Shown piece by piece: positions 26,072-35,351 of a DNA stretch of 64,000 bases. A program made the translations under genes and the position numbers. Numbering within the stretch: the first letter of the stretch is position 1; every line of letters starts with the position of its first letter. Origin of the DNA: Geothrix sp. SG200 (GTDB taxonomy: Bacteria; Acidobacteriota; Holophagae; Holophagales; Holophagaceae); contig NZ_JAKZFR010000003.1 in the NCBI RefSeq assembly GCF_022808935.1, forward strand, positions 124,001 to 188,000, written 5' to 3'. The notes beneath the pieces were generated by a model. The model ran no database searches. It had not been told where the DNA came from and saw nothing but the letters and a program-made list of their open reading frames with translations.

Positions 26072-26865
26072 CAGGGGGCGTCCGTGGTGAAGCCGTAGTT
26101 CCGCAGGATGGCCTTCCCCGCCGGGGACCGCATGAACTCCCGGAAGGCCAGGGCGGCGGCGCGGTTCCGGGCGTGGTTGGGGATCACTCCGCCCTGGTCC
26201 AGGGCGGGGTAGGCCTCCAGGGGCAGCTCCCACATGCGGCCTGTGGCCGTCATGGCCGGGGCCTTGGCCAGGGAGAGCGCGAGGATGCCGATGTCCGCGG
26301 CGCCGGTCTGCACGAACTGGGCGGTCTGGGCGATGTTCTCCCCGAAGACCAGGCGGGGCCGCAGGGTCTCCAGCAGGCCGAGCTTCGCCAGGGCGGCCTC
26401 GGCGGCGCGGCCGTAGGGCGCGTGGCGCGGGTTGGCGATGGCCACCTTGCGGGCAGCGGGATGCAGGAGCGCCGACAGGCCCTGCTCCACGGGAATGGGC
26501 GAGCCGTTTGGCACCCACAGCACCAGGCGGCCCCGGCTGTAGCGGAATTCCGTGCTGCCGTCCGCCAGGCCCGCCTCCACCAGCTTCTTCGGGTAGGCGA
26601 GGTCCGCGGACAGGAAGAGGTCGAAGGGCGCCTTGTTGGTGAGCTGGGTGTAGAAGTTGCCGGAGGAGCCGTAGGTGATGGCCACCTCCTGGCCCGGATG
26701 GGCAGCCATGAACGCGGTCCTCACTTCGGCCAGGGCGAACTGCAGGTCTGCCGCGGCGGCGATGGCAAGCGGTGGGGGCGGGGCTGCGGCGTGTGCCGCG
26801 TTGCCGAAGCCCAGGATGCCAAGGGCCATGAAGACGGAGCGCAGACGGAGGCGGAGGGTGGTCAT
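26071..26865 (-). CDS. modA: Molybdate-binding periplasmic protein
   Basis: This substrate-binding protein (264 aa) has a signal peptide ending near NAAHA. Oxyanion-binding motifs of ModA are visible: AAAADLQFAL, YGSSGNFYTQL and FDLFLSADLAYPKKL, and in the second lobe GENIAQTAQFVQTGAADIGI. It binds molybdate (or tungstate) for the ModBC importer. The cargo suits the molybdopterin enzyme encoded 20 kb downstream. No ModE gene or clear ModE site was recognised upstream. Confidence 0.92.
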   Translation of the reverse strand: MTTLRLRLRSVFMALGILGFGNAAHAAAPPPPLAIAAAADLQFALAEVRTAFMAAHPGQEVAITYGSSGNFYTQLTNKAPFDLFLSADLAYPKKLVEAGLADGSTEFRYSRGRLVLWVPNGSPIPVEQGLSALLHPAARKVAIANPRHAPYGRAAEAALAKLGLLETLRPRLVFGENIAQTAQFVQTGAADIGILALSLAKAPAMTATGRMWELPLEAYPALDQGGVIPNHARNRAAALAFREFMRSPAGKAILRNYGFTTDAP

Positions 26866-27050
26866 GGTGTTTCCGGGCTGGGCGGCGGACGCCGGGGCGC
26901 TGGGTCGATTCTAAGCCGGCGGGACTGGAAGCATTGCCGCCAGCGGGGCGTCCCGTCATCATTCCACGGAACCACCGCCACACCACTGGCCGGACCCCGG
27001 GGGTTCCCATCCTGGGCCGTTCAGGCCATCGGACCCCGGGGGAAGGCCGC

Positions 27051-29645
27051 ATGACCGTGTTCCTCAGCCGGTTTCGCATCGCCACCAAACTCTGGCTGGG
27101 GTACAGCGCCGTGGCGGCGATCCTGACCGGCCTGGCGCTGATCCAGCTTGGACTGCTCCACCAGGAGGAACAGCAGGCCATCCGGGTCTTCGAGAACCGC
27201 ATGGTGCCCGTTCGGCACTTGAAGGTGGTGTCGGACGCCTACAGCATCCGCATCCTGTTCGCCGCCCGCCAGGTGCGGGGAGGCACCCTGGACCCCGCCG
27301 AAGGGCTCGCGCAGGTGCGTTCCGCCCGGCGGGAGGCGGGTCGCCACTGGGCGGAGTTCAAGGCCTCAGCGCCGGCCCAGACGGACGCGGAGGCGCTGGC
27401 CCGCGTGGACCACCTCTCGCTCTACCTGGCCGCGGACCTCGACCGGCTGGAGGGGCTCCTGGCCGAGAGCCGGCTGCCGGAGCTCGGGCGCTTCGTGGAC
27501 GACGACCTGCTGCCGCAGATCCTGCCCATGACCAACCTGCTCGCCGGGCTGGTCCAGGCCCAGGAGGACGCGGCCCAGCAGAGCCTGGAGGCCATGGCGG
27601 CGCGGGCCCGCCGGACCCGGGTGCTGTCCTACGCCATGATCCTCGCCGGCCTGGTCACGGCCCTGGGCTTGGGCTACCTGATCGCCCGCGACCTCTCCGT
27701 CAGCATCCGGGGGATGCTGACGCAGGTGCGCCGCGCCGCCGAGGGCGATCTCACGGCGCGGGTCGAAGTCCGGGGGCGGGACGAGCTCGCGGACTTGGGG
27801 CACGAGCTGAATCGCATGGTCGCCCGGCTCCGGGAGACCATCCAGGCCCTGGCCGAACAGGAGGCCGGCGAGCGCGCGGTGCTGCAGAACGCCCAGGTAG
27901 CCGTCATCGTCCGCGACCGGGATGGCCTGGTGCGCCGGTTCAATCCCTATGCGGAGACGTTGCTGGGCTACCGCGCCGACGAGGTCCTGGGCCAGCCATC
28001 CGCGAACTGGCTCGATCCGGAGGAAGTGGCGGCCCGGGCCGGGGAACTGGCTCGGACCGCGGGCCGGCCGGTGGTCAGTGACCTCGAGATCATCCGCCTG
28101 CTCACGGAGGCGGGGCCTGACCAGCGGGAATGGACTTTCCGGGCCAGAGACGGGCGGCGCATCCCCATGCTGGTGGCCCTCTCCCAGGTGACGGGCCCCG
28201 AGGGGGAGCCCATGGGCTACCTGAGCGTCGCCTCGGACCTGTCGGAGCGGAAGGCCCTGGAAGCCGGCCTTCGGGCGAGCGAAGCGAAGGCCCAGGCGGC
28301 GAACCGCGCGAAGAGCGCCTTCCTCTCCAACATGAGCCACGAGCTCCGCACGCCGCTCAACGCCATTCTCGGCTACGCCCAGCTGATGGCCCGGCGGTCC
28401 GCGCGCAGCCCGGAGGATCACGAGCAGCTTGGCCGTATCCTGGCCGCCGGCGAGCACCTTCTGTCCCTCATCAACGATGTGCTGTCCCTTAGCAAGATCG
28501 AATCCGGCGGTCTCGAGCTGCGCCCGGAGCCCTTCGGCACCGCCGCCCTTCTGGAGGGCGTGGTGGACATGCAGCGGATTCGGGCCGAGGCGAAGGGGCT
28601 GGCGTTGCGCCTGGAGGTGGATCCGGCCCTGCCGCCCCACCTGGAGGGGGACGCGCCCAAGCTCCGGCAGGTGCTGGTGAACCTGCTGGGAAACGCCGTG
28701 AAGTTCACCCGGCAGGGATCGGTGACCCTCCGGGCGGGCTACGTCGCGGGGCGGGCGACCTTCGCCGTGGAGGATACGGGCCCGGGGATCTCCGAGGAGG
28801 ACCAGCGGCAGCTCTTCCAGGCTTTCTTCCAGGCCTCCACCCAGCCGCTGGCGGCCGAGGGCACGGGCCTGGGCCTCCACATCAGCCGTTCCCTGGTCCA
28901 CCTCATGGGCGGCGAGCTGCACCTCCAGAGCCGGCTCGGCGAAGGCAGCCGCTTCAGCTTCGAGCTGCCCATGGAGGAGGCGGAGCCCCCCCTGGAATTG
29001 ACGGGAGGCGGGCAGGTGGTGGGCCTGGCGCGCGGGCAGCGGCGCCCGGCTGTGCTGGTGGTGGACGACCGGCCCGAGAACCGCGACCTCCTGGCCCAGC
29101 TTCTGGCCTCCGTCGGCTTCCAGGTGCGCACCGCGGCCGATGGCGTCGAGGCCCTGGAGCTCTGGGAGCGCCACCATCCCGACCTGATCTGGATGGACCT
29201 CCGGATGCCGCGCATGAGCGGCTTCGAGGCCCTGCAGGTCCTCCGCGGAAAGGAGCTGGAGCAGGGGCTCCCGCACACCTTTGTCGTGGCCATCTCCGCC
29301 AGCGTCATCGACCTGGACCGGGAGACCCTCCGCAAGGCGGGCTTCGACGACTTCCTGGGCAAGCCCTTCCGCGAGGCGCAGCTCTTCGAGGTGGCCGGCC
29401 GCCTGCTCGGCCTTCGCTTCCTCACCCGGGAACCCGAAGCCCCGTCAACGCCCGGCGACCTGGCCGGCCTCCAGCTCCAGCCGGAATCCTGGCGGGCTTC
29501 GCTGAAGGAGGCGGTCGTCACGGGCGATACCGAGGTGGCCCTGGCCCTGGTGGAGGGCTTGGGCCACGGCGCGCTGGCGGAGGACTTGCGGCGGCTGCTC
29601 AAGGCCTACAAGCTCGAGGCACTGCTTGACGCGCTGAACCGATGA
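27051..29645 (+). CDS. Hybrid sensor histidine kinase (4HB-HAMP-PAS-HisKA-HATPase-REC)
   Basis: This membrane sensor kinase has 864 aa. Two membrane segments (about residues 15-37 and 195-217) bracket a helical periplasmic domain of MCP four-helix-bundle type. Then come HAMP (about 218-270), PAS (about 275-400), HisKA with His430 in NMSHELRTPLNAILG, HATPase with the N-box NLLGNAVKF, and a C-terminal receiver with Asp716 in LIWMDLRMP. ATG 27051 follows GGGGGAAGG. The next gene begins inside its stop codon. The receiver implies a phosphorelay; a lone Hpt protein is encoded at 6178-6546. Confidence 0.92.
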   Translation: MTVFLSRFRIATKLWLGYSAVAAILTGLALIQLGLLHQEEQQAIRVFENRMVPVRHLKVVSDAYSIRILFAARQVRGGTLDPAEGLAQVRSARREAGRHWAEFKASAPAQTDAEALARVDHLSLYLAADLDRLEGLLAESRLPELGRFVDDDLLPQILPMTNLLAGLVQAQEDAAQQSLEAMAARARRTRVLSYAMILAGLVTALGLGYLIARDLSVSIRGMLTQVRRAAEGDLTARVEVRGRDELADLGHELNRMVARLRETIQALAEQEAGERAVLQNAQVAVIVRDRDGLVRRFNPYAETLLGYRADEVLGQPSANWLDPEEVAARAGELARTAGRPVVSDLEIIRLLTEAGPDQREWTFRARDGRRIPMLVALSQVTGPEGEPMGYLSVASDLSERKALEAGLRASEAKAQAANRAKSAFLSNMSHELRTPLNAILGYAQLMARRSARSPEDHEQLGRILAAGEHLLSLINDVLSLSKIESGGLELRPEPFGTAALLEGVVDMQRIRAEAKGLALRLEVDPALPPHLEGDAPKLRQVLVNLLGNAVKFTRQGSVTLRAGYVAGRATFAVEDTGPGISEEDQRQLFQAFFQASTQPLAAEGTGLGLHISRSLVHLMGGELHLQSRLGEGSRFSFELPMEEAEPPLELTGGGQVVGLARGQRRPAVLVVDDRPENRDLLAQLLASVGFQVRTAADGVEALELWERHHPDLIWMDLRMPRMSGFEALQVLRGKELEQGLPHTFVVAISASVIDLDRETLRKAGFDDFLGKPFREAQLFEVAGRLLGLRFLTREPEAPSTPGDLAGLQLQPESWRASLKEAVVTGDTEVALALVEGLGHGALAEDLRRLLKAYKLEALLDALNR

Positions 29646-30790
29646 ATCAGGAGACCGACATGCTGGTGCCCCAGGGCGACATCCTCATCGTGGACGACAA
29701 CGCGGCCAACCTCGACCTGCTGGGGGCGGTCCTGCGGGAGCGCCAGTACCGGGTGAGGGCCGTGCCTTCCGGCGCCATGGCCCTGGCGGCCGCCCGCCGC
29801 CACCCGCCCGAACTGGTGATGCTCGACGTGAACATGCCGGGCATGGACGGCTATGAGACCTGCGAGGCCTTCAAGCAGGATCCGGTGCTGGCCCGCATCC
29901 CCATCATCTTCATCAGCGCCCTGGACGACCCGCTGGACAAGGTGCGGGCCTTCCAGGTGGGAGGGCGCGACTACGTGACCAAGCCCTTCAGCGCGGAGGA
30001 GGTGCTGGTGCGGGTGGAGCACCAGGTCAACCTGGGCCGGCTCCAGCGCGAGTTGGAGATCCAGAACCAGAACCTGGTGGACGCCAACCTCAAGCTCAAG
30101 GAAGTGAACACCCTCAAGACCAACTTCACCACCATGCTGGTCCACGACCTCCGTTCACCCCTGACCGTGCTGGGGCTCGTCCTGGAGCGGCTGCGGGAGG
30201 GCTCGGCGGGAGACGGCACGCTGGACAAGGCCGAGGCCTCCGTCGGGCGGATCAAGACCCTGCTCGACGAGATGCTGGAGATCTACCGCAGCGAAAGCGG
30301 GCAGCTCCCCATGGAATTCGGAGAGATCGAGCCGGGGCCCTGGCTGAAGGCCCTGATGTCTCCGTACCCGCTGCGGGCCGCCTCGGCCGGTCTCGAATTC
30401 CAGGTAGCGATCCCCGAGGGCCTGCCGATGATCCGCGCGGACGTTTCGAAGCTGGACCGCGTCCTGGTGAACCTCGTGGACAACGCCTTCAAGTTCACCC
30501 CCAGGGGCGGGGCCGTCCGGGTGGAGGCCGGGATCGAGTTCGGTTCCGGCGTGGAGGCTGGCCTGCGCTTCCTCCGCCTGTCGGTCATCGACACCGGGCG
30601 CGGCATTCCGGCGGGGGACCTCCCCTACATCTTCGACCCCTTCCGCCAGTCCGAGCGCAGCGACGCCAGCAAGGGGGTCGGGCTGGGCCTGGCCATCGTC
30701 CAGCGCCTGGTGGCGGCCCACAAGGGCCAGATCCGGGCCCAGAGCCAGGTTGGCTTCGGTTCCAGCTTCAGCATCCTCCTCCCCTGCTGA
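29642..30790 (+). CDS. Receiver-histidine kinase fusion (REC-HisKA-HATPase)
   Basis: This soluble 382-aa protein has an N-terminal receiver with Asp62 in VMLDVNMPGMDG and the Lys in YVTKPF, a short coiled coil (about residues 130-158), HisKA with His168 in MLVHDLRSPLTVLG, and HATPase with N-box NLVDNAFKF and a complete G-rich lid. Such proteins receive phosphate or a signal on the receiver and control their own kinase. The ATGA overlap with the hybrid kinase gene indicates that the two work together. The output regulator is not in the neighbourhood. Confidence 0.92.
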   Translation: MNQETDMLVPQGDILIVDDNAANLDLLGAVLRERQYRVRAVPSGAMALAAARRHPPELVMLDVNMPGMDGYETCEAFKQDPVLARIPIIFISALDDPLDKVRAFQVGGRDYVTKPFSAEEVLVRVEHQVNLGRLQRELEIQNQNLVDANLKLKEVNTLKTNFTTMLVHDLRSPLTVLGLVLERLREGSAGDGTLDKAEASVGRIKTLLDEMLEIYRSESGQLPMEFGEIEPGPWLKALMSPYPLRAASAGLEFQVAIPEGLPMIRADVSKLDRVLVNLVDNAFKFTPRGGAVRVEAGIEFGSGVEAGLRFLRLSVIDTGRGIPAGDLPYIFDPFRQSERSDASKGVGLGLAIVQRLVAAHKGQIRAQSQVGFGSSFSILLPC

Positions 30791-30837
30791 CGCCCACCCG
30801 CCCCGAAGGCACAATAGAGGGTTCCCCGGAGCCCCGC

Positions 30838-32625
30838 ATGCGCCTCCTCCCGTCCCTTCTCCCCGCCCTTGTTCTTGGTGCCCCCCTCATGGCCCAGGCC
30901 CTCTCGCCCGTCCAGGAACGGGCCGACCGCTTCCTCAAGCTGGTGAACGCCGGCTACCAGTCCCTCTACTACGTGAGCCAGCAGGCCACCTGGGCCGCCT
31001 CCACGGACGTGAAGCCCGAGCACGACGCCGCGGCCGAGTGGGCGGGCAAGGCCTTCGCCGCCTTCAACGGCAATCCGCTGGTCATCACCGAGGCCAAGGA
31101 GCTGCTCAAATCCCGGGCCCAGCTCGACGAGAAGACTGTGCGCCAGCTGGAGCGGGTGCTGCTCATGCCCTACGGCGCCGAGGGGCCCATGACCAAGCCC
31201 GAGCTCGTGGCCGCCCGCATCGAGGCGGAAACGAAGCAGGTTTCCATCATGAACGGCTACCAGTTCAAGGTGGGCGGCCGACCCGTCAGCGCCAACGACA
31301 TCGACAACAAGCTGGCCTCCAGCCGCGACCTGGCGGAGCGTCGGCAGTGGTGGGAGGCCAGCAAGGAGATCGGCGTGCCCCTGAAGGACGGCCTGGTGCG
31401 CCTGCGCGATCTGCGCAACGGGGTGGCGCAGGAGCTGGGCTACCCCGATTACTTCGCCCTCCAGGTGGCCCGCTACGGCCTCACCACCGACGAGATGATG
31501 GCCTTCAACCGGAAGTTCCTGGCCGAGCTGAAGCCCCTCTACCTCCAGCTCCACACCTGGGTGAAGTACGAGATGGCGAAGAAGTACGGCCAGCCCGTGC
31601 CCAAGGCCATTCCCGCCCACTGGATCAACAACCGCTGGAGCCAGAACTGGACCGGCTTCGTCAGCGCCGTGGACTTCGATCCCTACTTCAAGGGCTGGCA
31701 GCCCGAGCGCATCGTGAAGACTGCCGAGGCCTTCTACGTGGGCCTGGGCTTCGATCCCCTGCCCGTGAGCTTCTGGGCCAAGTCCGACCTCTACCCCGTG
31801 AAGGCCGGCGACCCGCGCAAGAAGAACGCCCACGCCTCCTGCTGGCACCTGGACCTGGACCACGACATCCGCTCGCTGATGAGCGTGGAGCCCAATGCCG
31901 AGTGGTTCGAGACGGTCCACCACGAGCTGGGCCACGGCTACTACTTCATGAGCTACACCCGCCCCGACGTTCCGCCCCTCCTGCGCGACGGCGCCAACCC
32001 CAGCTTCCATGAGGGGGTGGGCGAGCTCATCGCTATGGCCACCCGGCAGATCCCGTACCTCAAGACCGCGGGCGTGCTTCCGGCGGACTACAAGGCCGAC
32101 CAGATGCAGGTGCTGCTGAACGACGCCCTGGAGGTGGCCATCCCCTTCATGTACTGGGCCTGCGGCACCATGCCCGAGTGGGAGGCGGAGTTCTACGGCA
32201 AGAAGATGCCCGCTGACCAGATGAACGCCCGCTGGTGGAAGCTCGTGCGCGACGAGCAGGGCGTGGAGCCCCCCAGCCCCCGCGGCGAGCAGTTCTGCGA
32301 CGCCGCCACCAAGACCCACATCAACGACAACCCCGCCTACTACTACAGCTACGGCTGGGCCACGGTCTTCAAGTTCCAGATGCACGACCACATCGCGCGG
32401 AAGATCCTCCACCAGGACCCCCGCAGCTGCAACTACGCCGGGAACAAGGAGGTGGGCGCCTTCCTGAAGAAGATCCTCGAGAAGGGCGCCACCGAGGACT
32501 GGCGGAAGGTGCTGAAGGAGGCCACGGGCGAGGATCTCTCCACCCGCGCCATGATGGACTACTTCAAGCCCCTGATGGCCTGGCTGGAGCAGCAGAACAA
32601 GGGCCGGCAGATCGGCTGGGAGTAG
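30838..32625 (+). CDS. M2-family (ACE-like) peptidyl-dipeptidase
   Basis: This exported zinc metallopeptidase (595 aa) is related to angiotensin-converting enzyme. A signal peptide ends near LMAQA. Zinc ligands are His362 and His366 in HHELGHGYY and Glu392 in FHEGVGE. The segments before the zinc site (ASCWHLDLD) and after it (NPAYYYSYGWATVFKFQMHDHIAR) match the M2 fold. It probably removes C-terminal dipeptides from peptides in the periplasm. The ribosome binding site is CCGGAG. The hslO gene follows after 2 bp. Confidence 0.9.
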   Translation: MRLLPSLLPALVLGAPLMAQALSPVQERADRFLKLVNAGYQSLYYVSQQATWAASTDVKPEHDAAAEWAGKAFAAFNGNPLVITEAKELLKSRAQLDEKTVRQLERVLLMPYGAEGPMTKPELVAARIEAETKQVSIMNGYQFKVGGRPVSANDIDNKLASSRDLAERRQWWEASKEIGVPLKDGLVRLRDLRNGVAQELGYPDYFALQVARYGLTTDEMMAFNRKFLAELKPLYLQLHTWVKYEMAKKYGQPVPKAIPAHWINNRWSQNWTGFVSAVDFDPYFKGWQPERIVKTAEAFYVGLGFDPLPVSFWAKSDLYPVKAGDPRKKNAHASCWHLDLDHDIRSLMSVEPNAEWFETVHHELGHGYYFMSYTRPDVPPLLRDGANPSFHEGVGELIAMATRQIPYLKTAGVLPADYKADQMQVLLNDALEVAIPFMYWACGTMPEWEAEFYGKKMPADQMNARWWKLVRDEQGVEPPSPRGEQFCDAATKTHINDNPAYYYSYGWATVFKFQMHDHIARKILHQDPRSCNYAGNKEVGAFLKKILEKGATEDWRKVLKEATGEDLSTRAMMDYFKPLMAWLEQQNKGRQIGWE

Positions 32626-32627
32626 CG

Positions 32628-33452
32628 ATGGCAGAGGTTCCCAAGGCCCGCGTGGTCAAGTCCCTCACCCGGGACCGCCACATCCGCCTGTCCTCGGTGG
32701 ACGCCAGCCCCCTGTGGGACGGCGTCCGGCGGGGGCATCCGCATCTGGAGCCCGCGGCCTGCGGCTGCCTCACGGAACTGCTCACGTCCACCGCCCTGCT
32801 GCAGAGCCGCACGTTCTTCGCGGAGCGCCTGCAGCTGCTCGTGAAGGGATCCGGCCGGGCCAAGGCCGTGGTCTCGGACAGCTGGCCCGACGGCACCATC
32901 CGGGGCGTGCTCGACCCCGGGCCCGAGGACGTGTCGGCATGGATCCAGGGCCCCGGCGTCTTCCAAGTGATGCGCTCCAACGCCACGGGCCAGCCCTACG
33001 TGGGCCACCTCCCCGTGGTGGAGGGCGGCATCCAGGTGCAGGTGGAGCACTACCTCCAGCAGTCGGAGCAGATCCAGGCCAGCCTCACCCTCTGGTGCGA
33101 CGCGGGCACGGGCGAGGCCGGGGGCCTGCTGGTGGAGCCCCTGCCGGACTGTCCGCCGGAGCGCCTCGCGCGCCTCGTCCAGGCGATCGAAGGCCTGGAG
33201 GTGGTGCCCCTCTGGGAGCGCACGCCAGACTTCCTGGCCGCGTGGGTGTCCCAGGGCGAAGGGGCCGACGAGCTGGCCGCCACCGACCTCTTCTACCGCT
33301 GCCGCTGCACCCGCGAGGCCCTGCTGGAGACCCTGCGCCGCTTCCCCGAGGACCAGAAAGAGGACCTTTTCAAGGAGCCGGGGGCCCTGGAAGTCCGCTG
33401 CGACTACTGCGGGACGATGTACCCCATCACCCGCGAGGACCTGCTGCCATGA
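32628..33452 (+). CDS. hslO: Hsp33 redox-regulated chaperone
   Basis: Hsp33 is a cytoplasmic holdase activated by oxidation. This protein (274 aa) has the four zinc-binding cysteines in the right arrangement, CRC (about residues 226-228) and CDYC (about 259-262), and the N-terminal substrate-binding domain with SNATGQPYVGHLP. It lies 2 bp after the M2 peptidase gene and overlaps the acyltransferase gene (ATGA). Confidence 0.93.
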   Translation: MAEVPKARVVKSLTRDRHIRLSSVDASPLWDGVRRGHPHLEPAACGCLTELLTSTALLQSRTFFAERLQLLVKGSGRAKAVVSDSWPDGTIRGVLDPGPEDVSAWIQGPGVFQVMRSNATGQPYVGHLPVVEGGIQVQVEHYLQQSEQIQASLTLWCDAGTGEAGGLLVEPLPDCPPERLARLVQAIEGLEVVPLWERTPDFLAAWVSQGEGADELAATDLFYRCRCTREALLETLRRFPEDQKEDLFKEPGALEVRCDYCGTMYPITREDLLP

Positions 33453-34168
33453 AGACCCGCGTGGCCATCGCCGAGCGGGGCCGCCCCCTGGGCTCGCCCC
33501 TGTCCGTGTGGCTGAATTTCCGCGTGGTGCCCTTCCTGGTGGCCGGCCTCACCAAGCTCTGGTCCTACACCCTGCGGGTGCGCCGCGAGGGCTTCGGTCC
33601 CGTCGAGGATCTCGTGACCCGGGACCAGCGCATCATCCTGGCCTTCTGGCACCGCCGCCTCTTCATGATGCCCCTCTCGTACCCCTTCCACCGGCGGAAT
33701 GCCCAGGGCGAGGCGCGGGGCGTGGCCATCCTCTCCAGCGACAGCAAGGACGGCGAGCGCAGCGCGGCCACCTGGCGCTGGTTCGGCATCCACGCCGTGC
33801 GCGGCACCGCCAGCGAAGACGGCGCCAAGGCCCTGGTGCGCATGATTCAGGCCGTGAAGCAGGGCTGGGACTTCGGCATCACCCCCGACGGCCCCCGGGG
33901 CCCGCTCATGCAGCTCAAGCCCGGCACCGTCGCCCTGGCCCGCAAGACCGGCGCCTGGATCATCCCCGTGAGCCTCGCCTACGATCACAGCTTCCAGCTG
34001 GGGACCTGGGACCGCATGGTGATCCCCTTTCCGTTCGCGACCTGCGTGATCCGGTACGGAGCGCCCTACCAGATCCCGCCGAAGGCGGACGATGGCGCGG
34101 AAGCCGTGCGCCTTCAAGGCGAGATGGATGGCCTGGAAGCGTGGGCGGAGGGATTCAGCCGTGACTAA
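33449..34168 (+). CDS. DUF374 lysophospholipid acyltransferase-like protein
   Basis: This 239-aa protein is related to DUF374 proteins, which are distant members of the LPLAT/lipid A acyltransferase group. The HX4D-like region is replaced by the family form WHRRLFMMPL, followed by LSSDSKDGE and ITPDGPRGP, the signature of this group. A hydrophobic segment near residues 25-40 suggests membrane association. A role in lipid A or phospholipid acylation is inferred only from family. It overlaps hslO upstream and queC downstream. Confidence 0.82.
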   Translation: MKTRVAIAERGRPLGSPLSVWLNFRVVPFLVAGLTKLWSYTLRVRREGFGPVEDLVTRDQRIILAFWHRRLFMMPLSYPFHRRNAQGEARGVAILSSDSKDGERSAATWRWFGIHAVRGTASEDGAKALVRMIQAVKQGWDFGITPDGPRGPLMQLKPGTVALARKTGAWIIPVSLAYDHSFQLGTWDRMVIPFPFATCVIRYGAPYQIPPKADDGAEAVRLQGEMDGLEAWAEGFSRD

Positions 34169-34859
34169 GCTTGCCGTCGTCTCCCTGTCCGGCGGCATGG
34201 ACAGCTGCGTCACCGCCGCCCTCGCCAGGGCCGAAGGTTTTGAGCTGGCGCTGCTCCATGCCGACTACGGCCAGCGCACCCAGGCGCGCGAGAAGCAGGC
34301 TTTCCGCGACATCGCGAGTTTCTACGGCGTCCCCGCCTCCCGCCGCCTCATCATCGGCTTCGATTCCCTGAAGGCCATCGGCGGCTCCGCCCTGACGGAT
34401 CCCACCATCGCCCTGCCCGAGGGCGACCCAGAGCGCCAGGGCGTGCCCGTGAGCTACGTGCCCTTCCGCAACGCCCACCTGCTGGCCACCTGCGTGAGCT
34501 GGGCCGAGGTGCTGGGCGCCACGGCCATCTTCGTGGGCTTCGTGGAGGAGGACAGCAGCGGCTACCCCGACTGTCGCGAAGCCTTCCTGAGGAGCTTCGA
34601 GCAGACCGCCAACCTGGGCACGAAGCCTGAGACGCGCCTGGCCTTCCACGCGCCCCTGCTGCACCTGCGCAAGTCAGAGATCGTTCGGAAGGGTCTCGAG
34701 CTGCAGGCCCCGCTCCACCTCAGCTGGTCCTGCTACCAGAGCGAGGCCGAGGCCTGCGGCCACTGCGACTCCTGTCACCTGCGTCTGCGCGGGTTCAAGG
34801 AGGCCGGCGTGGCCGACCCCATCCCGTACGCCCACATTCCCGACCACCTGAAGGTATGA
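34161..34859 (+). CDS. queC: 7-cyano-7-deazaguanine synthase
   Basis: QueC makes preQ0 from 7-carboxy-7-deazaguanine, ATP and ammonia, in the pathway to queuosine in tRNA. The 232-aa protein has the PP-loop [26 protein letters not shown], and the C-terminal zinc site with Cys residues in [21 protein letters not shown]. The GTG start at 34161 is chosen because it begins right at the PP-loop strand and has GGAGGG upstream; it overlaps the previous gene by 8 bp. QueF starts inside its stop codon. Confidence 0.94.
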   Translation: MTKLAVVSLSGGMDSCVTAALARAEGFELALLHADYGQRTQAREKQAFRDIASFYGVPASRRLIIGFDSLKAIGGSALTDPTIALPEGDPERQGVPVSYVPFRNAHLLATCVSWAEVLGATAIFVGFVEEDSSGYPDCREAFLRSFEQTANLGTKPETRLAFHAPLLHLRKSEIVRKGLELQAPLHLSWSCYQSEAEACGHCDSCHLRLRGFKEAGVADPIPYAHIPDHLKV

Positions 34860-35275
34860 CCATGGCCACGAAAAAGCCCTCCAAGCCCTCCCTGCCGAAT
34901 CCGCTGCCGACGTTCGTGGTGACTCGCCCCACGGGGAAGCTGGACACCTTCGCCAGCCCGCGTCCGGGGCGGCCGTTCACGATCACCTTCGAGACAGAGG
35001 AGTTCACCTGCCTCTGTCCGCTCACGGGCCAGCCGGACTTCGCCAAGCTCCGCATCCTCTACCAGCCAGACCAGCTCTGCGTGGAGTCGAAGTCCCTCAA
35101 GCTCTACCTCTGGAGCTTCCGCGACCAGGGCGCCTTCCACGAAGCCGTCACCAACCAGATCCTCGACGACCTCGTGAAGGCCACGAAACCACAGTGGATG
35201 CGCGTGGAGGGCGACTTCCTCATTCGCGGGGGCATTCGCACGCTGGTGGTGGCAGAACACGGGAAAAAGAAATGA
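34856..35275 (+). CDS. queF: NADPH-dependent 7-cyano-7-deazaguanine reductase
   Basis: QueF reduces preQ0 to preQ1, the base inserted into tRNA by Tgt. This is the short, single-domain type (139 aa). The catalytic Cys is in [13 protein letters not shown], and the QueF signature [20 protein letters not shown] is intact. It is translationally coupled to queC, so two steps of queuosine synthesis are encoded together; queD, queE and tgt are not in the window. Confidence 0.94.
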   Translation: MTMATKKPSKPSLPNPLPTFVVTRPTGKLDTFASPRPGRPFTITFETEEFTCLCPLTGQPDFAKLRILYQPDQLCVESKSLKLYLWSFRDQGAFHEAVTNQILDDLVKATKPQWMRVEGDFLIRGGIRTLVVAEHGKKK

Positions 35276-35276
35276 A

Positions 35277-35347
35277 ACCGCGAAAGACGCGAAATGTTGC
35301 GAAAAGGGTGTGTCTTGCTTTCGCGCCTTTACACGTGATTTCGCGGG
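35277..35347. repeat. Nested inverted repeat before folK
   Basis: Outer arms CCGCGAAA (35278-35285) and TTTCGCGG (35339-35346) enclose inner arms CGCGAAA (35288-35294) and TTTCGCG (35319-35325). The segment begins 2 bp after the queF stop and ends 5 bp before the folK ATG. Its layout matches the element on the other side of folK, with a related but more A-rich sequence. Confidence 0.6.
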
Positions 35348-35351
35348 TCCC

